Part shown: one piece after another, positions 7,980-15,804 of the stretch
How the letters are laid out: every line of letters starts with the position of its first letter
Position numbering within the stretch: position 1 is the first letter of the stretch
The notes under the pieces: generated by a model
Databases searched by the model: none
What the model was told of the DNA's origin: nothing
The model's input: the letters and a program-made list of their open reading frames with translations, nothing else
Position numbers and translations under genes: made by a program
Source of the DNA: Methylobacterium dankookense
GTDB taxonomy: Bacteria; Pseudomonadota; Alphaproteobacteria; Rhizobiales; Beijerinckiaceae
DNA length: 52,887 nucleotides
Direction of reading: 5' to 3'
Assembly: GCF_902141855.1 (NCBI RefSeq)
Contig: NZ_CABFVH010000039.1
Span: forward strand, 1-52,887

Positions 7980-8656
7980 CGCTCGAACACCTCGTCCAGC
8001 CCTTGGCGACCGGCGCCGGCGGGCCGGCCGCCCTCTGGATCGGATTCCTCGCCGGGGTGCTGGCCAGCGCGGTCTGCCCCTGCACCCTGCCGGTCGGGCT
8101 GGGCCTGGCCAGCGTCGCCGGGGCCTCGGAGGCGGGGTCCCGCCGCGCCGGACTGCAGGTGGCCGGGGCCTTCTTTGCCGGAATCGTCCTGAGCCTCGCC
8201 GCCCTCGGCTCCGCGGCGGGACATCTCGGCGCGCTCGCGACGGAGGCGTTCGGCCGGAACTGGGCCCTGCTCATGGCCGTCGTTTCGCTCGCGGCGGCGC
8301 TGCTCGCATTTTGGTGGCCGCGCCTGCGCACCCGAGCGCTGACAGCCTGGCGCCGCCCCGGCCTCCTCGGCGCCTTCGCCTACGGCTTGGTGTTCAGCGT
8401 CGGCACCTCAGTCGCGCCGCTGCTGCTGCTGCTCACGGTGGCGGCTGCGGAGGGTCGGACCGGGCGCGGCGTCGTCCTCGCCCTCGCATTCGGCCTCGGT
8501 CGGGGCCTGCCCTTCCTCGCCGCCGGTGCGGCCGGGAGCGCGGTCACCCGCCTGGCCCGCCTCGGCGTCTGGGGGCGAGCCCTGCAGCTCCTCAGCGGCG
8601 CTGCGCTCCTACTGGTCAGCGCCTACTACGCACGGGTCTACGCGGACCTGCTCTGA
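7976..8656 (+). CDS. CcdA/DsbD-like membrane protein with a CPC motif
   Basis: A 226-residue integral membrane protein with six predicted helices. The first helix carries SAVCPCTLPVGLGLA (C34-P35-C36). It resembles the DsbD-beta/CcdA family, which moves reducing equivalents across the inner membrane through a cysteine in each of two helices. The second CcdA cysteine is not visible: the matching helix (SVGTSVAPLLLLL) has none. The CPC-in-a-helix layout is also the metal-site layout of P1B pumps and resembles paired cysteines of MerT, so it may handle metal rather than electrons (inference). The start is GTG 7976, overlapping the preceding stop. Confidence 0.75.
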   Translation: MTLEHLVQPLATGAGGPAALWIGFLAGVLASAVCPCTLPVGLGLASVAGASEAGSRRAGLQVAGAFFAGIVLSLAALGSAAGHLGALATEAFGRNWALLMAVVSLAAALLAFWWPRLRTRALTAWRRPGLLGAFAYGLVFSVGTSVAPLLLLLTVAAAEGRTGRGVVLALAFGLGRGLPFLAAGAAGSAVTRLARLGVWGRALQLLSGAALLLVSAYYARVYADLL

Positions 8657-8670
8657 ACCCCGGAGACCTC

Positions 8671-8910
8671 ATGAGCGACGAAACCGCCTCCCTGACGGAG
8701 GTCACCCTCTCCGTGCCGGGAATGCTGTGCGACAGGTGCGCCGAGACGGTCCGTGACCTGCTGATGGCCGTTCCGGGGATCCGGCAGGCGAGGTCCAGCG
8801 CGTGGCGCAAGTACGTCGCCGTTCGGTTCGAGCCGTCCCGCGTCGGACCCGCGGAGATCCGGGCGGCGCTCGCCAACGGCGGGTTCGACGGCGCCGAGGT
8901 GCAGGCATGA
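8671..8910 (+). CDS. HMA-domain protein, cytosolic
   Basis: A 79-residue single HMA domain. The metal loop reads VPGMLCDRCAETV (C20 and C23), followed by the conserved helix and the strand YVAVRFEPSRV. It lacks a signal peptide and is therefore the second cytosolic HMA protein of this operon; the others are the 73-residue protein, the ATPase N-domain and the exported protein. It lies 14 bp after the CcdA-like gene and overlaps the MFS gene by ATGA. A role in loading or regulating the MFS exporter is possible but only inferred from position. Confidence 0.85.
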   Translation: MSDETASLTEVTLSVPGMLCDRCAETVRDLLMAVPGIRQARSSAWRKYVAVRFEPSRVGPAEIRAALANGGFDGAEVQA

Positions 8911-10118
8911 TCCCCGGAGCGGCAGAGCCCGCGGAGGTCGACCGCGAGCGCCTGCTCCGCGTGCTCGCGGCGGCGGCATTCGTGATCTTCTTCCAGGCGT
9001 TCATGGTCGCGCCGGTCCTGCCGCAGTTGGCGCAGGGGTTCGGCGTCTCGCCCGAGCGCGTCGGGCTCATCGTTCCCGCCTACCTGATCCCGTACGGCGC
9101 GGCGACGTTGGTCTACGGTTTGCTGGCGGACCGCCTCGGCGTCTGGCGCGTCATGGCGGGTTCCCTGGGCACCTTCGCGGCGCTGACGGCCCTGACGGCC
9201 ACGGCGAGCTCGGTCGGGCAACTCGCCATGTGGCGCTTCATGACCGGCCTGGGGGCGAGCGGGGTCGTTCCGCTCGGCCTGGTTCTCGTAGGCCGGCTCT
9301 TCCCCTACAAACGACGCGGGCGCCCCCTGGGATGGTTGTTTGGGGCAATGGCCGGCGGCATGGCCTTCGGGTCGACCTTCGGTGCCCTGCTCGAACCGGT
9401 CGTGGGATGGCGCGGCCTATTCCTCACCGTTGGCGTCGCCGGGGGCGCGCTCCTGCTCGTCCTCGCGCCGTCACAGGGGATCATCCCGGGCGCCACGGCG
9501 GCCGGGACACGGCTGCCCGACCTGTTCCGCGGCTATCGCGACCTCCTGCTCAACCCACGCGGATGCCGCACCTACGGCTTTGTCCTGCTCAACTCGATGT
9601 TCCATTCCGGCGTGTTCACCTGGCTCGGCCTGTACTTCGAGCAGCGATACGGGCTCGGTCCCGTCGGGGTCGGCCTTGCGCTCCTCGGCTACGGCATCCC
9701 GGGCTTCCTCCTGGGGCCCGTCATCGGCCGCATCGCGGACCGGCGAGGGCGCGGCCGCCTGCTCCCGGCCGGCCTGCTCCTGGGGGCCTTGTCGGCGGCG
9801 GCCCTGACCCTCAACGCGCCGCTTCTCCTGGCGGCGGTGGCGGTGACGGTCCTGTCGCTCGGCTACGACATGACCCAGCCGCTGCTCGCCGGCATCGTCA
9901 CCGCGCTCGGGGGCCAACGTCCGGGCCAGGCCATGGGGCTCAACGTCTGCCTGCTGTTCACCGGGTTCGGGCTGGGAAGCCTGCTCTTCGGCGGCTTGCT
10001 CCGTTTCGGGGTCGGGACGACGCTCGCCCTGTTCGCGGCGGCGGAACTTGCGCTCGCCGCAGCGGCCGTACGTCTCTTCCGGTCCGAGACGCCGTCCGTC
10101 GAGGTAGGACGCCCATGA
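8907..10118 (+). CDS. MFS transporter in the metal operon
   Basis: A 403-residue major facilitator with twelve predicted helices. The loop 2-3 signature is ADRLGVWRVM (residues about 73-82), and loop 8-9 has IADRRGRGR. The best general match is the drug:H+ antiporter (DHA1) type. It is coupled at both ends, ATGA with the HMA gene before it and ATGA with the small gene after it. MFS proteins are known in metal export, but I do not know one coupled in this way to HMA and P-type ATPase genes. The substrate could be a metal complex; this is inference. Confidence 0.85.
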   Translation: MIPGAAEPAEVDRERLLRVLAAAAFVIFFQAFMVAPVLPQLAQGFGVSPERVGLIVPAYLIPYGAATLVYGLLADRLGVWRVMAGSLGTFAALTALTATASSVGQLAMWRFMTGLGASGVVPLGLVLVGRLFPYKRRGRPLGWLFGAMAGGMAFGSTFGALLEPVVGWRGLFLTVGVAGGALLLVLAPSQGIIPGATAAGTRLPDLFRGYRDLLLNPRGCRTYGFVLLNSMFHSGVFTWLGLYFEQRYGLGPVGVGLALLGYGIPGFLLGPVIGRIADRRGRGRLLPAGLLLGALSAAALTLNAPLLLAAVAVTVLSLGYDMTQPLLAGIVTALGGQRPGQAMGLNVCLLFTGFGLGSLLFGGLLRFGVGTTLALFAAAELALAAAAVRLFRSETPSVEVGRP

Positions 10119-10357
10119 GCGCATCGACACCCGAATTCGAGGCGGAAGCCCTCGACACCCTCATCCTGGCCGCGTTCCAGCGAGCGCGGCGGGAGGGGGC
10201 AACGGCCACGGCCGAGCATCTCCTCCGCGCACTGGAGGCCCTCGTCGACGATGCCGGGAGTCTCGCGCGTACCTCGGCTTGCCTCGACGACGCCTATCTC
10301 AGCCTCGCCAGGGTCGCCCAAGGGAACACGTGCGCCCGCCATCGAAACTCGCTGTGA
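10115..10357 (+). CDS. Unknown 80-residue acidic helical protein
   Basis: An 80-residue protein whose start overlaps the MFS stop (ATGA), making it the last gene of the eight-gene operon. It is mostly helical (EFEAEALDTLILAAFQRARR, ATAEHLLRALEALVDD) and has two cysteines, one in the middle and one near the C-terminus (GNTCARHRNSL). The phrase AEHLLRALEAL faintly recalls the first helix of Clp N-terminal repeats, which is not enough for assignment. Function unknown; the tight coupling argues that it belongs to the metal system. Confidence 0.65.
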   Translation: MSASTPEFEAEALDTLILAAFQRARREGATATAEHLLRALEALVDDAGSLARTSACLDDAYLSLARVAQGNTCARHRNSL

Positions 10358-10846
10358 GGAGGCTGCTGCGCAATCTCACCTCGGCGGTAGCACGCGAACG
10401 CGCGCCGGCCCGTTGATTAGAACAGGACGACGTCGCCGGGGTCGGCCTCCATGTCTTCGACATCGATGCTCGACCGGCATGGCCGGGCCTCCTGACGTGC
10501 TGCTCCGAGGCCTCTCCGCTTGCACGTGCTGCTCGGTCATATCGCTACGCCCTCGGCCGTGCGGCAGGAGGCGAGGTCCAGCGGTAGTCCCGAGCCGCCC
10601 GCCATCGGGTTCACGCGCCACTCGGGAACAGTCTCCTTGCAGCTGGCCTCGCGTAGTGCGCGAGATATCTCTCACCGCAAAATAGGCTCGGGTCCTTTGT
10701 CACAGTGCTTCTGGGCAGTGCCCCGCCCGGTCCGACCCGATGGAATTGCATCGCAGCTGTAGCGATCCGGCCGGACGCGAAGCTCGGTTGGACGTGCAAT
10801 AGTCGAGGTGTGCGCCCCGATAGCGGTGCGAAAGTCGCGAGATGCG
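10358..10846. other. About 490 bp without a clear gene
   Basis: This gap separates the eight-gene operon from the convergent merT-side operon. Open frames exist on both strands but look like high-GC chance frames. A short protein-like tail on the minus strand (SSIDVEDMEADPGDVVLF, stop at 10417-10419) could be the end of a decayed gene. I see no terminator hairpin with a T-run and no RNA gene. Confidence 0.45.
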
Positions 10847-11074
10847 TCAGGTGCCACCGCAGCAGCGTGCAGTTTGCCCACACCGCTCGGCCTCTTGGAC
10901 CGGTGGGCAGGGTATGTCGCCGTAGGAGCAGAAGACACAGCAATCTCCGGCCTTGGGGCGAAGGAGCGTGCCGCAGCCGGTGCATTCATAGAAGAACTGG
11001 CAGGCGTCGGCCGGCATCGTTTCCTTGGCCTGCCGGGCGCACTGCGGGCAGGTGAGCGTCGAATTGAGCTGCAT
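10847..11074 (-). CDS. GDCCVFCSYG-type Cys-rich protein of mer operons
   Basis: A 75-residue cytosolic protein with many cysteines: TCPQCARQ, a CTGCGTLLRPKAGDCCVFCSYG core and CPPVQ. The phrase GDCCVFCSYG-PCPP is characteristic of a small family often found next to merT/merA in mercury operons; its biochemical role is not established. Two or more CxxC knuckles suggest a Zn- or Hg-binding protein. The start is ATG 11074, 2 bp after the merT stop, so the two genes are translationally linked. Longer upstream reading in the same frame lies inside merT and is not used. Confidence 0.85.
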   Translation of the reverse strand: MQLNSTLTCPQCARQAKETMPADACQFFYECTGCGTLLRPKAGDCCVFCSYGDIPCPPVQEAERCGQTARCCGGT

Positions 11075-11076
11075 CG

Positions 11077-11496
11077 TCACCCTCGCATCGCCCTTAACAG
11101 TAGCGGCTCGATATGTGGCCCCCACACCAAGGCAAGGCCGACCAGCAGGGTACCGGATCCGAGCAGGACCACCGTCCGCCATCGGGAGGAAGGCTCCGTG
11201 CAGGGTCCATGCAGCGCGCACGCCGTCGCGCGGGATCGGACCAGCAGGCCCCAGGCGACAAGCAGCGCAAGGACCCCCCCGCCTAGCAGAAAGGGACGAA
11301 GGTTCGTCAGAAGGCTCAGGCCACCGAGCACCGTGCCTGTTGCACCGAGCCCGACCAGCGCGACCGGCAAGGCACAGCACGACGACGCCGCGAGCGCCCC
11401 CATCCCAAACAGGGTGCCCAAGCCGGCAAGCCAACCGGTGGAGACCGTGCTGCGATCCGGTTCTTCGGTGGGTTCGGTCACGGTGCGAACCGTCAT
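11077..11496 (-). CDS. merT: MerT mercuric-ion transporter
   Basis: A 139-residue inner-membrane protein with three predicted helices. The first helix carries the paired cysteines ASSCCALPVALVGLGATG (C40 and C41) that accept Hg(II) from the periplasm in MerT. The loop between helices 2 and 3 carries C92 and C98 (ACALHGPC), the same spacing as C76/C82 of classical MerT. The family brings Hg(II) into the cytosol for MerA, yet no merA is encoded in the window. The start is ATG 11496 with AGGAG 8 nt upstream. It is transcribed from the MerR-type promoter at 11524-11554. Confidence 0.92.
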   Translation of the reverse strand: MTVRTVTEPTEEPDRSTVSTGWLAGLGTLFGMGALAASSCCALPVALVGLGATGTVLGGLSLLTNLRPFLLGGGVLALLVAWGLLVRSRATACALHGPCTEPSSRWRTVVLLGSGTLLVGLALVWGPHIEPLLLRAMRG

Positions 11497-11523
11497 GTGT
11501 GGTGCTCCTGACTGATGCATGGC

Positions 11524-11554
11524 ACCCTGCATCCCGTAGCTACTACGGGTTCAA
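11524..11554 (-). promoter_or_regulatory. MerR operator/promoter of merT
   Basis: Read on the minus strand: -35 TTGAAC (11549-11554), a 19-bp spacer holding the perfect dyad CCCGTAG-TAG-CTACGGG (11533-11549), and -10 CAGGGT (11524-11529). The 19-bp spacer with a central dyad is the hallmark of mer promoters. It lies between the divergent merT and merR genes and drives merT; merR probably starts from an overlapping site on the plus strand. Confidence 0.85.
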
Positions 11555-11562
11555 GCGGCAAA

Positions 11563-11976
11563 ATGGTCACGGCATCGCGCGGTATCAGCATCGGGCAATT
11601 GGCCAAGGCGACGGGCGTCAACCTCGAAACCATCCGCTACTACGAGAGCATCCGGCTCATGCCGCCGCCTCCCAGAACCAGGGGCGGCCATCGCGCGTAT
11701 GACCGCACCCATGTCCAGCGCCTGGCCTTCATCCGCCATGCCCGAGAGCTGGGCTTTGGCATCGAGGACGTTCGGGCACTGCTGAGGCTCGCGGAACCGG
11801 ACCGCCGGTCCTGCGCCGAGGTCCGGGATATCGCAAGCGCACACCTAGCGGCGGTGCGAGCCAAGCTTACCCACTTGGTGGCGCTGGAACGTATCCTTGA
11901 CGGAACCGTCGAGCGATGTTCGGGCGAACAGGTGCCGATCTGCCCGATCCTCGACATGCTAGGCCGGCCGTCCTGA
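11563..11976 (+). CDS. merR: MerR-family regulator divergent from merT
   Basis: A 137-residue MerR protein. It has the HTH ISIGQLAKATGVNLETIRYYESI, the wing GHRAY, the helix ARELGFGIEDVRALLRLAE, and cysteines in RSCAEV and in RCSGEQVPICPILDML (a C-x7-C pair near the end). The CPI(L/I) ending is typical of MerR proteins of mercury operons in alphaproteobacteria and of the related Zn/Cd/Pb sensors. Position opposite merT makes it the controller of merT and its partner. The start is ATG 11563; upstream in-frame codons would run through the operator. Confidence 0.9.
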   Translation: MVTASRGISIGQLAKATGVNLETIRYYESIRLMPPPPRTRGGHRAYDRTHVQRLAFIRHARELGFGIEDVRALLRLAEPDRRSCAEVRDIASAHLAAVRAKLTHLVALERILDGTVERCSGEQVPICPILDMLGRPS

Positions 11977-12013
11977 AGCTTGCCACAGCTCCAGGCTCAA
12001 GCGTCGAGCGGGC

Positions 12014-12384
12014 TCAAGCCAGCTCGCCGCCGCGGTAGCGGACGAACCTGGGTCGTCCCTGAGGCCCGAACCGCAAGACCTCGTAGACATCCGATTCCAT
12101 GCCCTCGACCTCCATGCCTGGCGAGCCGAGCGGCATGCCCGGGACGGCCAGCCCGCGCCTTGGGGCCTTTCCGCCAGGAGCCGCTTGATCGCCCCGGCGG
12201 AGACGTGCCCCTCGGCCACATACCCGCCGACGAGGACGGTGTGGAAGGAGGCAAGGTCCCGCGGCACGCCGAGGCCAGCCTTCAGCGGGTTCACCGATCC
12301 CTTGGTCACCGCCACCGCGAAGCCGGCCTCGCGCAGGTGGGCGACCCACTTCTCGCAGCAGCTGCAGCTCGGGTTTATGGTCAC
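12014..12384 (-). pseudogene. DUF411 metal-binding protein, frameshifted
   Basis: The first part (from GTG 12384) reads TINPSCSCCEKWVAHLREAG and continues to IKRLLAERPQGAG; the rest (GLAVPGMPLGSPGMEVEGM to RPRFVRYRGGELA) is in another frame, with the switch close to 12152-12160 near a CCC run. Together they make a complete DUF411 protein, a family seen in metal-resistance operons, with a CSCC motif and the family phrase GLAVPGMPxGSPGMEV. One base lost in a GGG run (minus strand) would explain it. It is a recent pseudogene or a sequencing error. It follows the Zn/Cd ATPase gene on the same strand, 42 bp after its stop. Confidence 0.85.
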
Positions 12385-12426
12385 CGCGACCGTGGGCAGC
12401 TCGTTCGCCGGGGCGCTCCGTCCGGT

Positions 12427-14559
12427 TCAAACCCGCATCCGCAGAAGCCGCAGCGCGTTCGCCGTCACGAGGACCGTTGCCCCGGTATCGGCGAGGATGG
12501 CCGGCCACAGGCCGGTGATGCCAAGGACCGTCGTCGCCAGGAACACCGCCTTCAGGCCGAGCGCGATGGCGAGGTTCGCCCGGATGTTGGCAAGCGTCCG
12601 GCGCGAGAGCTCGATCATGCGGGCGACGTCGGCGACGCGCCCGTGAAGGACCGCCGCGTCGGCCGTCTCCAGCGCAACGTCGGCGCCCCCGCCCATCGCG
12701 ATACCGACATCCGCGGCCGCGAGCGCCGGCGCGTCGTTGATGCCGTCGCCGACCTTCGCCACAACCGCACCGCCGGCCTGCAGCCCGCGTACGATCCGCT
12801 GCTTGTCCTCGGGCAGGAGTTCGGCAAAAGCCTCAATGCCGAGCGCGTCGGCCACGGCCCGCGCGGTGCGCGCGTTGTCGCCGGTGAGCATGACCGCCCC
12901 AACGCCCTCCGCCGCCAAGCGGTCGACGCCGGCCTTTGCGTCCGGCCGAGGCTCGTCCCGCATGGAGAGCAACCCAGCCACCACCCCATCCGCGAGGAGC
13001 ACGGACACCGTCTTGCCTTCGCCCTGAAGCTCGGAGACCTGGGCCTCCTGCCCACCCGTGAGTGCCGTGCGGGCGGCCGCCTCCCGCGGCGAGCCCAGGA
13101 ACAGGTCGAGTCCACCGACCTTGCCGGCGACGCCCTTGCCGCCCAACGCCGTCGCACCGAATGCGGGAGGCACCGGAGCCCCGACCTCGGCGGCCTTGGT
13201 CAGGACGGCCCGGGCGAGCGGGTGCGAGGACCCCGCCTCCAGCGCGCCGGCCAGCGAGAGCACGTCCCGTTCCGACCTGCCGATCCCGACCACGTCGGTG
13301 ACGACCGGCTTGCCCCCGGTCAGGGTGCCCGTCTTGTCGAAAGCGACCTGGGTGACCTCGGCCAGCCGCTCCAACACGGCGCCGCCCTTGATCAGCAGTC
13401 CGCGGCGGGCGCCGGCCGAGAGCCCGGCCGCGATGGCCGCCGGCGTCGAGATGACCAATGCGCAGGGGCATCCGATCAGCAGGATGGCCAGTCCCTTGTA
13501 GACCCACTCGCCCCAGGAACCGCCCGCGAGGAGCGGCGGAACCACGGCGACGAGGGCGGCCACCGCGACCACGGCCGGCGTGTAGACTTTGGAGAACCGG
13601 TCGATCAGGCGCTCGGTCGGGGCCTTCGTGTCCTGCGCCTCCTCCACCAACCGCACGACGCGGGCGATGGTGTTGTCCCGCGCCGCGGCGGTCACCCGGA
13701 CGCGCAGCGCCCCGTCGCCGTTGACCGTGCCGGCGAACACCGTGTCGCCCGATGCCTTCCGCTTCGGCACGCTCTCGCCGGTGACTGGCGCCTCGTCGAC
13801 GGCGCTCTCGCCCTCGGCGACGGTCCCGTCCGCCGGGACCCGGTCGCCGGGGCGAACCAGCACCGTTGCGCCGGCCCGGAGGCTCGCCGCCGGGACCTGT
13901 ACGGTCGCGCCGTCCCGCTCCAGCAGGGCCGTGTCAGGTACCAGGCCCGTGAGCCCACGGATGCTCGCACGGGCGCGCCCGGCGGCGACGCCCTCCAGCA
14001 CCTCGCCGACCAGGAACAGGAAGACGACGGTGGCCGCCTCTTCGGTGGCCCCGATGACGGTCGCGCCGACGGCGGCAACCGTCATCAGCATCTCGATGGA
14101 GAACGGCGTCCCGTGCCGGGCTGCCGACAGGGCGCGCCGGGCGACCGGAACCAGCCCGACGGCCATGGCGGCGAGGAAGGCCCAGCGCTCGGTCGCCGGC
14201 GCGACCCGTCCGACCGCGTAAGCCAGCACCAACGCCGCGCCGCAGGCGAATACCAGCAGGGCCCTGGGCGCCCGCCACCAGGGCATGTCCGGGGCCCCTG
14301 CCTCCGGCGCGACGGCGTCGGGATCCTCGGCGCCGTAGCCGAGCCCCCGTACCGTCGCGGCGATGGACCCGGCGCTTGTCGCAGGGTCGTGCCGGACCGT
14401 GAGGGTCTCCGTCGCGACCGAGGCCTCGACCTGCTCGATGCCGGGCAGGCGTCGGACGGCCGTCTCGACCTTGGCCGCGCAGGAGGCGCAGTCCATGCCC
14501 GACACGCGCAGACGCGTGAGGGGGGACCCGGTCCGGTCCAGGGTCGTCGCTTCGCTCAT
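12427..14559 (-). CDS. zntA: Zn/Cd/Pb-type P1B ATPase (ZntA/CadA-like)
   Basis: A 710-residue heavy-metal ATPase. It has an N-terminal HMA domain (RVSGMDCASCAAKVE), membrane helices, the actuator domain (ITGE-type loop, PVTGESVPK), the transmembrane motif IGCPCALVISTPAA at about residue 365, the phosphorylation site FDKTGTLTGG, and GDGINDAPALAAADVGIAMG. CPC plus the following TPAA and the end sequence ALRLLRMRV fit the Zn2+/Cd2+/Pb2+ exporters. ATG 14559 has GGAAGG 7 nt upstream; an ATG 18 bases earlier is weaker. It is divergent from a CadR-like regulator, with a MerR-type promoter between them. Confidence 0.93.
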   Translation of the reverse strand: MSEATTLDRTGSPLTRLRVSGMDCASCAAKVETAVRRLPGIEQVEASVATETLTVRHDPATSAGSIAATVRGLGYGAEDPDAVAPEAGAPDMPWWRAPRALLVFACGAALVLAYAVGRVAPATERWAFLAAMAVGLVPVARRALSAARHGTPFSIEMLMTVAAVGATVIGATEEAATVVFLFLVGEVLEGVAAGRARASIRGLTGLVPDTALLERDGATVQVPAASLRAGATVLVRPGDRVPADGTVAEGESAVDEAPVTGESVPKRKASGDTVFAGTVNGDGALRVRVTAAARDNTIARVVRLVEEAQDTKAPTERLIDRFSKVYTPAVVAVAALVAVVPPLLAGGSWGEWVYKGLAILLIGCPCALVISTPAAIAAGLSAGARRGLLIKGGAVLERLAEVTQVAFDKTGTLTGGKPVVTDVVGIGRSERDVLSLAGALEAGSSHPLARAVLTKAAEVGAPVPPAFGATALGGKGVAGKVGGLDLFLGSPREAAARTALTGGQEAQVSELQGEGKTVSVLLADGVVAGLLSMRDEPRPDAKAGVDRLAAEGVGAVMLTGDNARTARAVADALGIEAFAELLPEDKQRIVRGLQAGGAVVAKVGDGINDAPALAAADVGIAMGGGADVALETADAAVLHGRVADVARMIELSRRTLANIRANLAIALGLKAVFLATTVLGITGLWPAILADTGATVLVTANALRLLRMRV

Positions 14560-14588
14560 GGCGAGTACCTTCCGCATCTCTCGGAGGG

Positions 14589-14619
14589 ACCCTAATTCCT
14601 CCAGCGGCTAGAGGAGCAA
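14589..14619 (-). promoter_or_regulatory. MerR-type promoter of the Zn/Cd ATPase
   Basis: On the minus strand: -35 TTGCTC (14614-14619), a 19-bp spacer, and -10 TAGGGT (14589-14594). The spacer contains the near-perfect dyad CCTCTAG-CCG-CTGGAGG. This spacing and position are those of ZntR/CadR-controlled promoters. It lies only a few bases before the divergent regulator gene at 14625. Confidence 0.75.
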
Positions 14620-14624
14620 GCTCG

Positions 14625-15047
14625 ATGAAGCCCATCGCCATCGGGGAGCTGTCACGGCGGGCCGCCGTGAAGGTCCCCACCATCCGGTTCTACGAGGAGC
14701 GGGGTTTGCTGCCGACGCCTGAGCGCACCGAGGGGAACCGGCGCACCTACGGTGATGCCGACGTGCGTCGCCTGCGGTTCATCCGGCACGCGCGCGAGCT
14801 CGGGTTCGAGATCGAGGACATCCGAACCCTGCTCGACCTGGCGGGCCAGCCGGAACGACCGTGCGCGGAGGCGGATGCCATTGCGCGCAAACACCTCGCC
14901 GACATCGACGACCGGATCGCGCGCCTGACCGGCCTGAGGGACGAGGTGCGGGCGATGGTCGGTCAGTGCGCGGGCGGCCACGTCCGTGAATGCCGCATCA
15001 TCGAGGTGCTCGCCGACCACGGCGAGTGCCTGCACGAGCGGCATTGA
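14625..15047 (+). CDS. cadR: CadR/ZntR-like MerR regulator
   Basis: A 140-residue MerR-family protein: HTH IAIGELSRRAAVKVPTIRFYEERG, wing NRRTY, helix ARELGFEIEDIRTLLDLAG. The metal loop has PCAEAD and QCAGGHVRECRIIEVL (C-x7-C). The end, DHGECLHERH, adds one cysteine and three histidines, as in Cd/Zn-responsive CadR proteins. Zn2+, Cd2+ or Pb2+ sensing is the likely role, activating the divergent ATPase. The start is ATG 14625, preceded by AGAGGAG about 9 nt upstream. It is followed after 31 bp by the two-component genes. Confidence 0.9.
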   Translation: MKPIAIGELSRRAAVKVPTIRFYEERGLLPTPERTEGNRRTYGDADVRRLRFIRHARELGFEIEDIRTLLDLAGQPERPCAEADAIARKHLADIDDRIARLTGLRDEVRAMVGQCAGGHVRECRIIEVLADHGECLHERH

Positions 15048-15078
15048 ACGAGCGGCCAAGCGGCCAGGGGAAAGGACG

Positions 15079-15804
15079 ATGGTGGACGCCGACGCACCCC
15101 ATGTGCTCCTCGTCGAGGACGACGACGGCATGCGCGTGCTCGTCACCCGCATCCTGCGGGAGAGCGGCTATCGCGTGACGGGCTGCCGAAGCGGCGCCGA
15201 GATGTGGTCGCACCTGCCCGAGGGCGCGGTCGACCTCATCCTGCTCGACGTCATGCTGCCCGGCGCTTCGGGGATCGACCTGCTCAGGGCGTTGCGCGCG
15301 AAGGGCACCGTCCCCGTGATCATGCTGAGCGCCCGCAACGAGGAGGCCGACCGCGTCCTCGGGCTGGAACTCGGCGCCGACGACTACCTGGCCAAGCCGT
15401 TCGGCCGTCCCGAACTCCTCGCCCGGATACGGGCGGTGCTCCGCCGCGCCGCCATCGCGCCCCTGCCGGCCGCGGCGGTAAGGCCGGAAGCACTTGCGTT
15501 CGCCGGCTGGCGGCTCGACCTGCGCAGCCGTGCCCTGACCGACCCCGAGGGGGCCGCCGTCGACTTGTCGGGCGCCGAGCACGACCTCCTGCTGGTCTTC
15601 CTGGAGCATCCCGGGCGGGTGCTCGGCCGCGAGCAGATCCTGGAGATGAGCCGAGGGCGCCTCGCCGCGCCGTCCGACCGCAGCGTCGACACCCTTGTCA
15701 GCCGCCTGCGTCGCAAGCTCGAACCGCCCGAAGGTATGGTCCCCGTCATCAAGACCGTGCGCGGCTCGGGCTACATGCTGGCGGCCAAGGTCGAGCGGGC
15801 ATGA
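15079..15804 (+). CDS. OmpR/PhoB-type response regulator
   Basis: A 241-residue two-component regulator. The receiver domain (residues 8-120) has the acidic pair VEDDD (about 13-15), phosphorylation site D57 (LILLDVMLPG) and K106 (ADDYLAKPFG). The C-terminal winged helix (about 145-238) has SGAEHDLLLVFLEHPGRVLGREQIL and the recognition helix SVDTLVSRLRRKLE. It resembles CzcR/CusR-type regulators next to metal pumps. AAAGGA lies 5 nt before ATG 15079. Its stop overlaps the kinase start by ATGA. Probable target: the czcBA genes and the small exported proteins downstream (inference). Confidence 0.93.
   Translation: MVDADAPHVLLVEDDDGMRVLVTRILRESGYRVTGCRSGAEMWSHLPEGAVDLILLDVMLPGASGIDLLRALRAKGTVPVIMLSARNEEADRVLGLELGADDYLAKPFGRPELLARIRAVLRRAAIAPLPAAAVRPEALAFAGWRLDLRSRALTDPEGAAVDLSGAEHDLLLVFLEHPGRVLGREQILEMSRGRLAAPSDRSVDTLVSRLRRKLEPPEGMVPVIKTVRGSGYMLAAKVERA

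Noticed and set aside
11980..14595. 871-codon plus-strand frame opposite the Zn/Cd ATPase
   Set aside because: Antisense shadow of the conserved ATPase; composition is Arg/Gly/Asp-rich without any domain.
4457..15047. A mercuric reductase (merA) or organomercurial lyase (merB)
   Set aside because: Looked for GxGxxG flavoprotein and CVNVGC motifs in all frames; none present.
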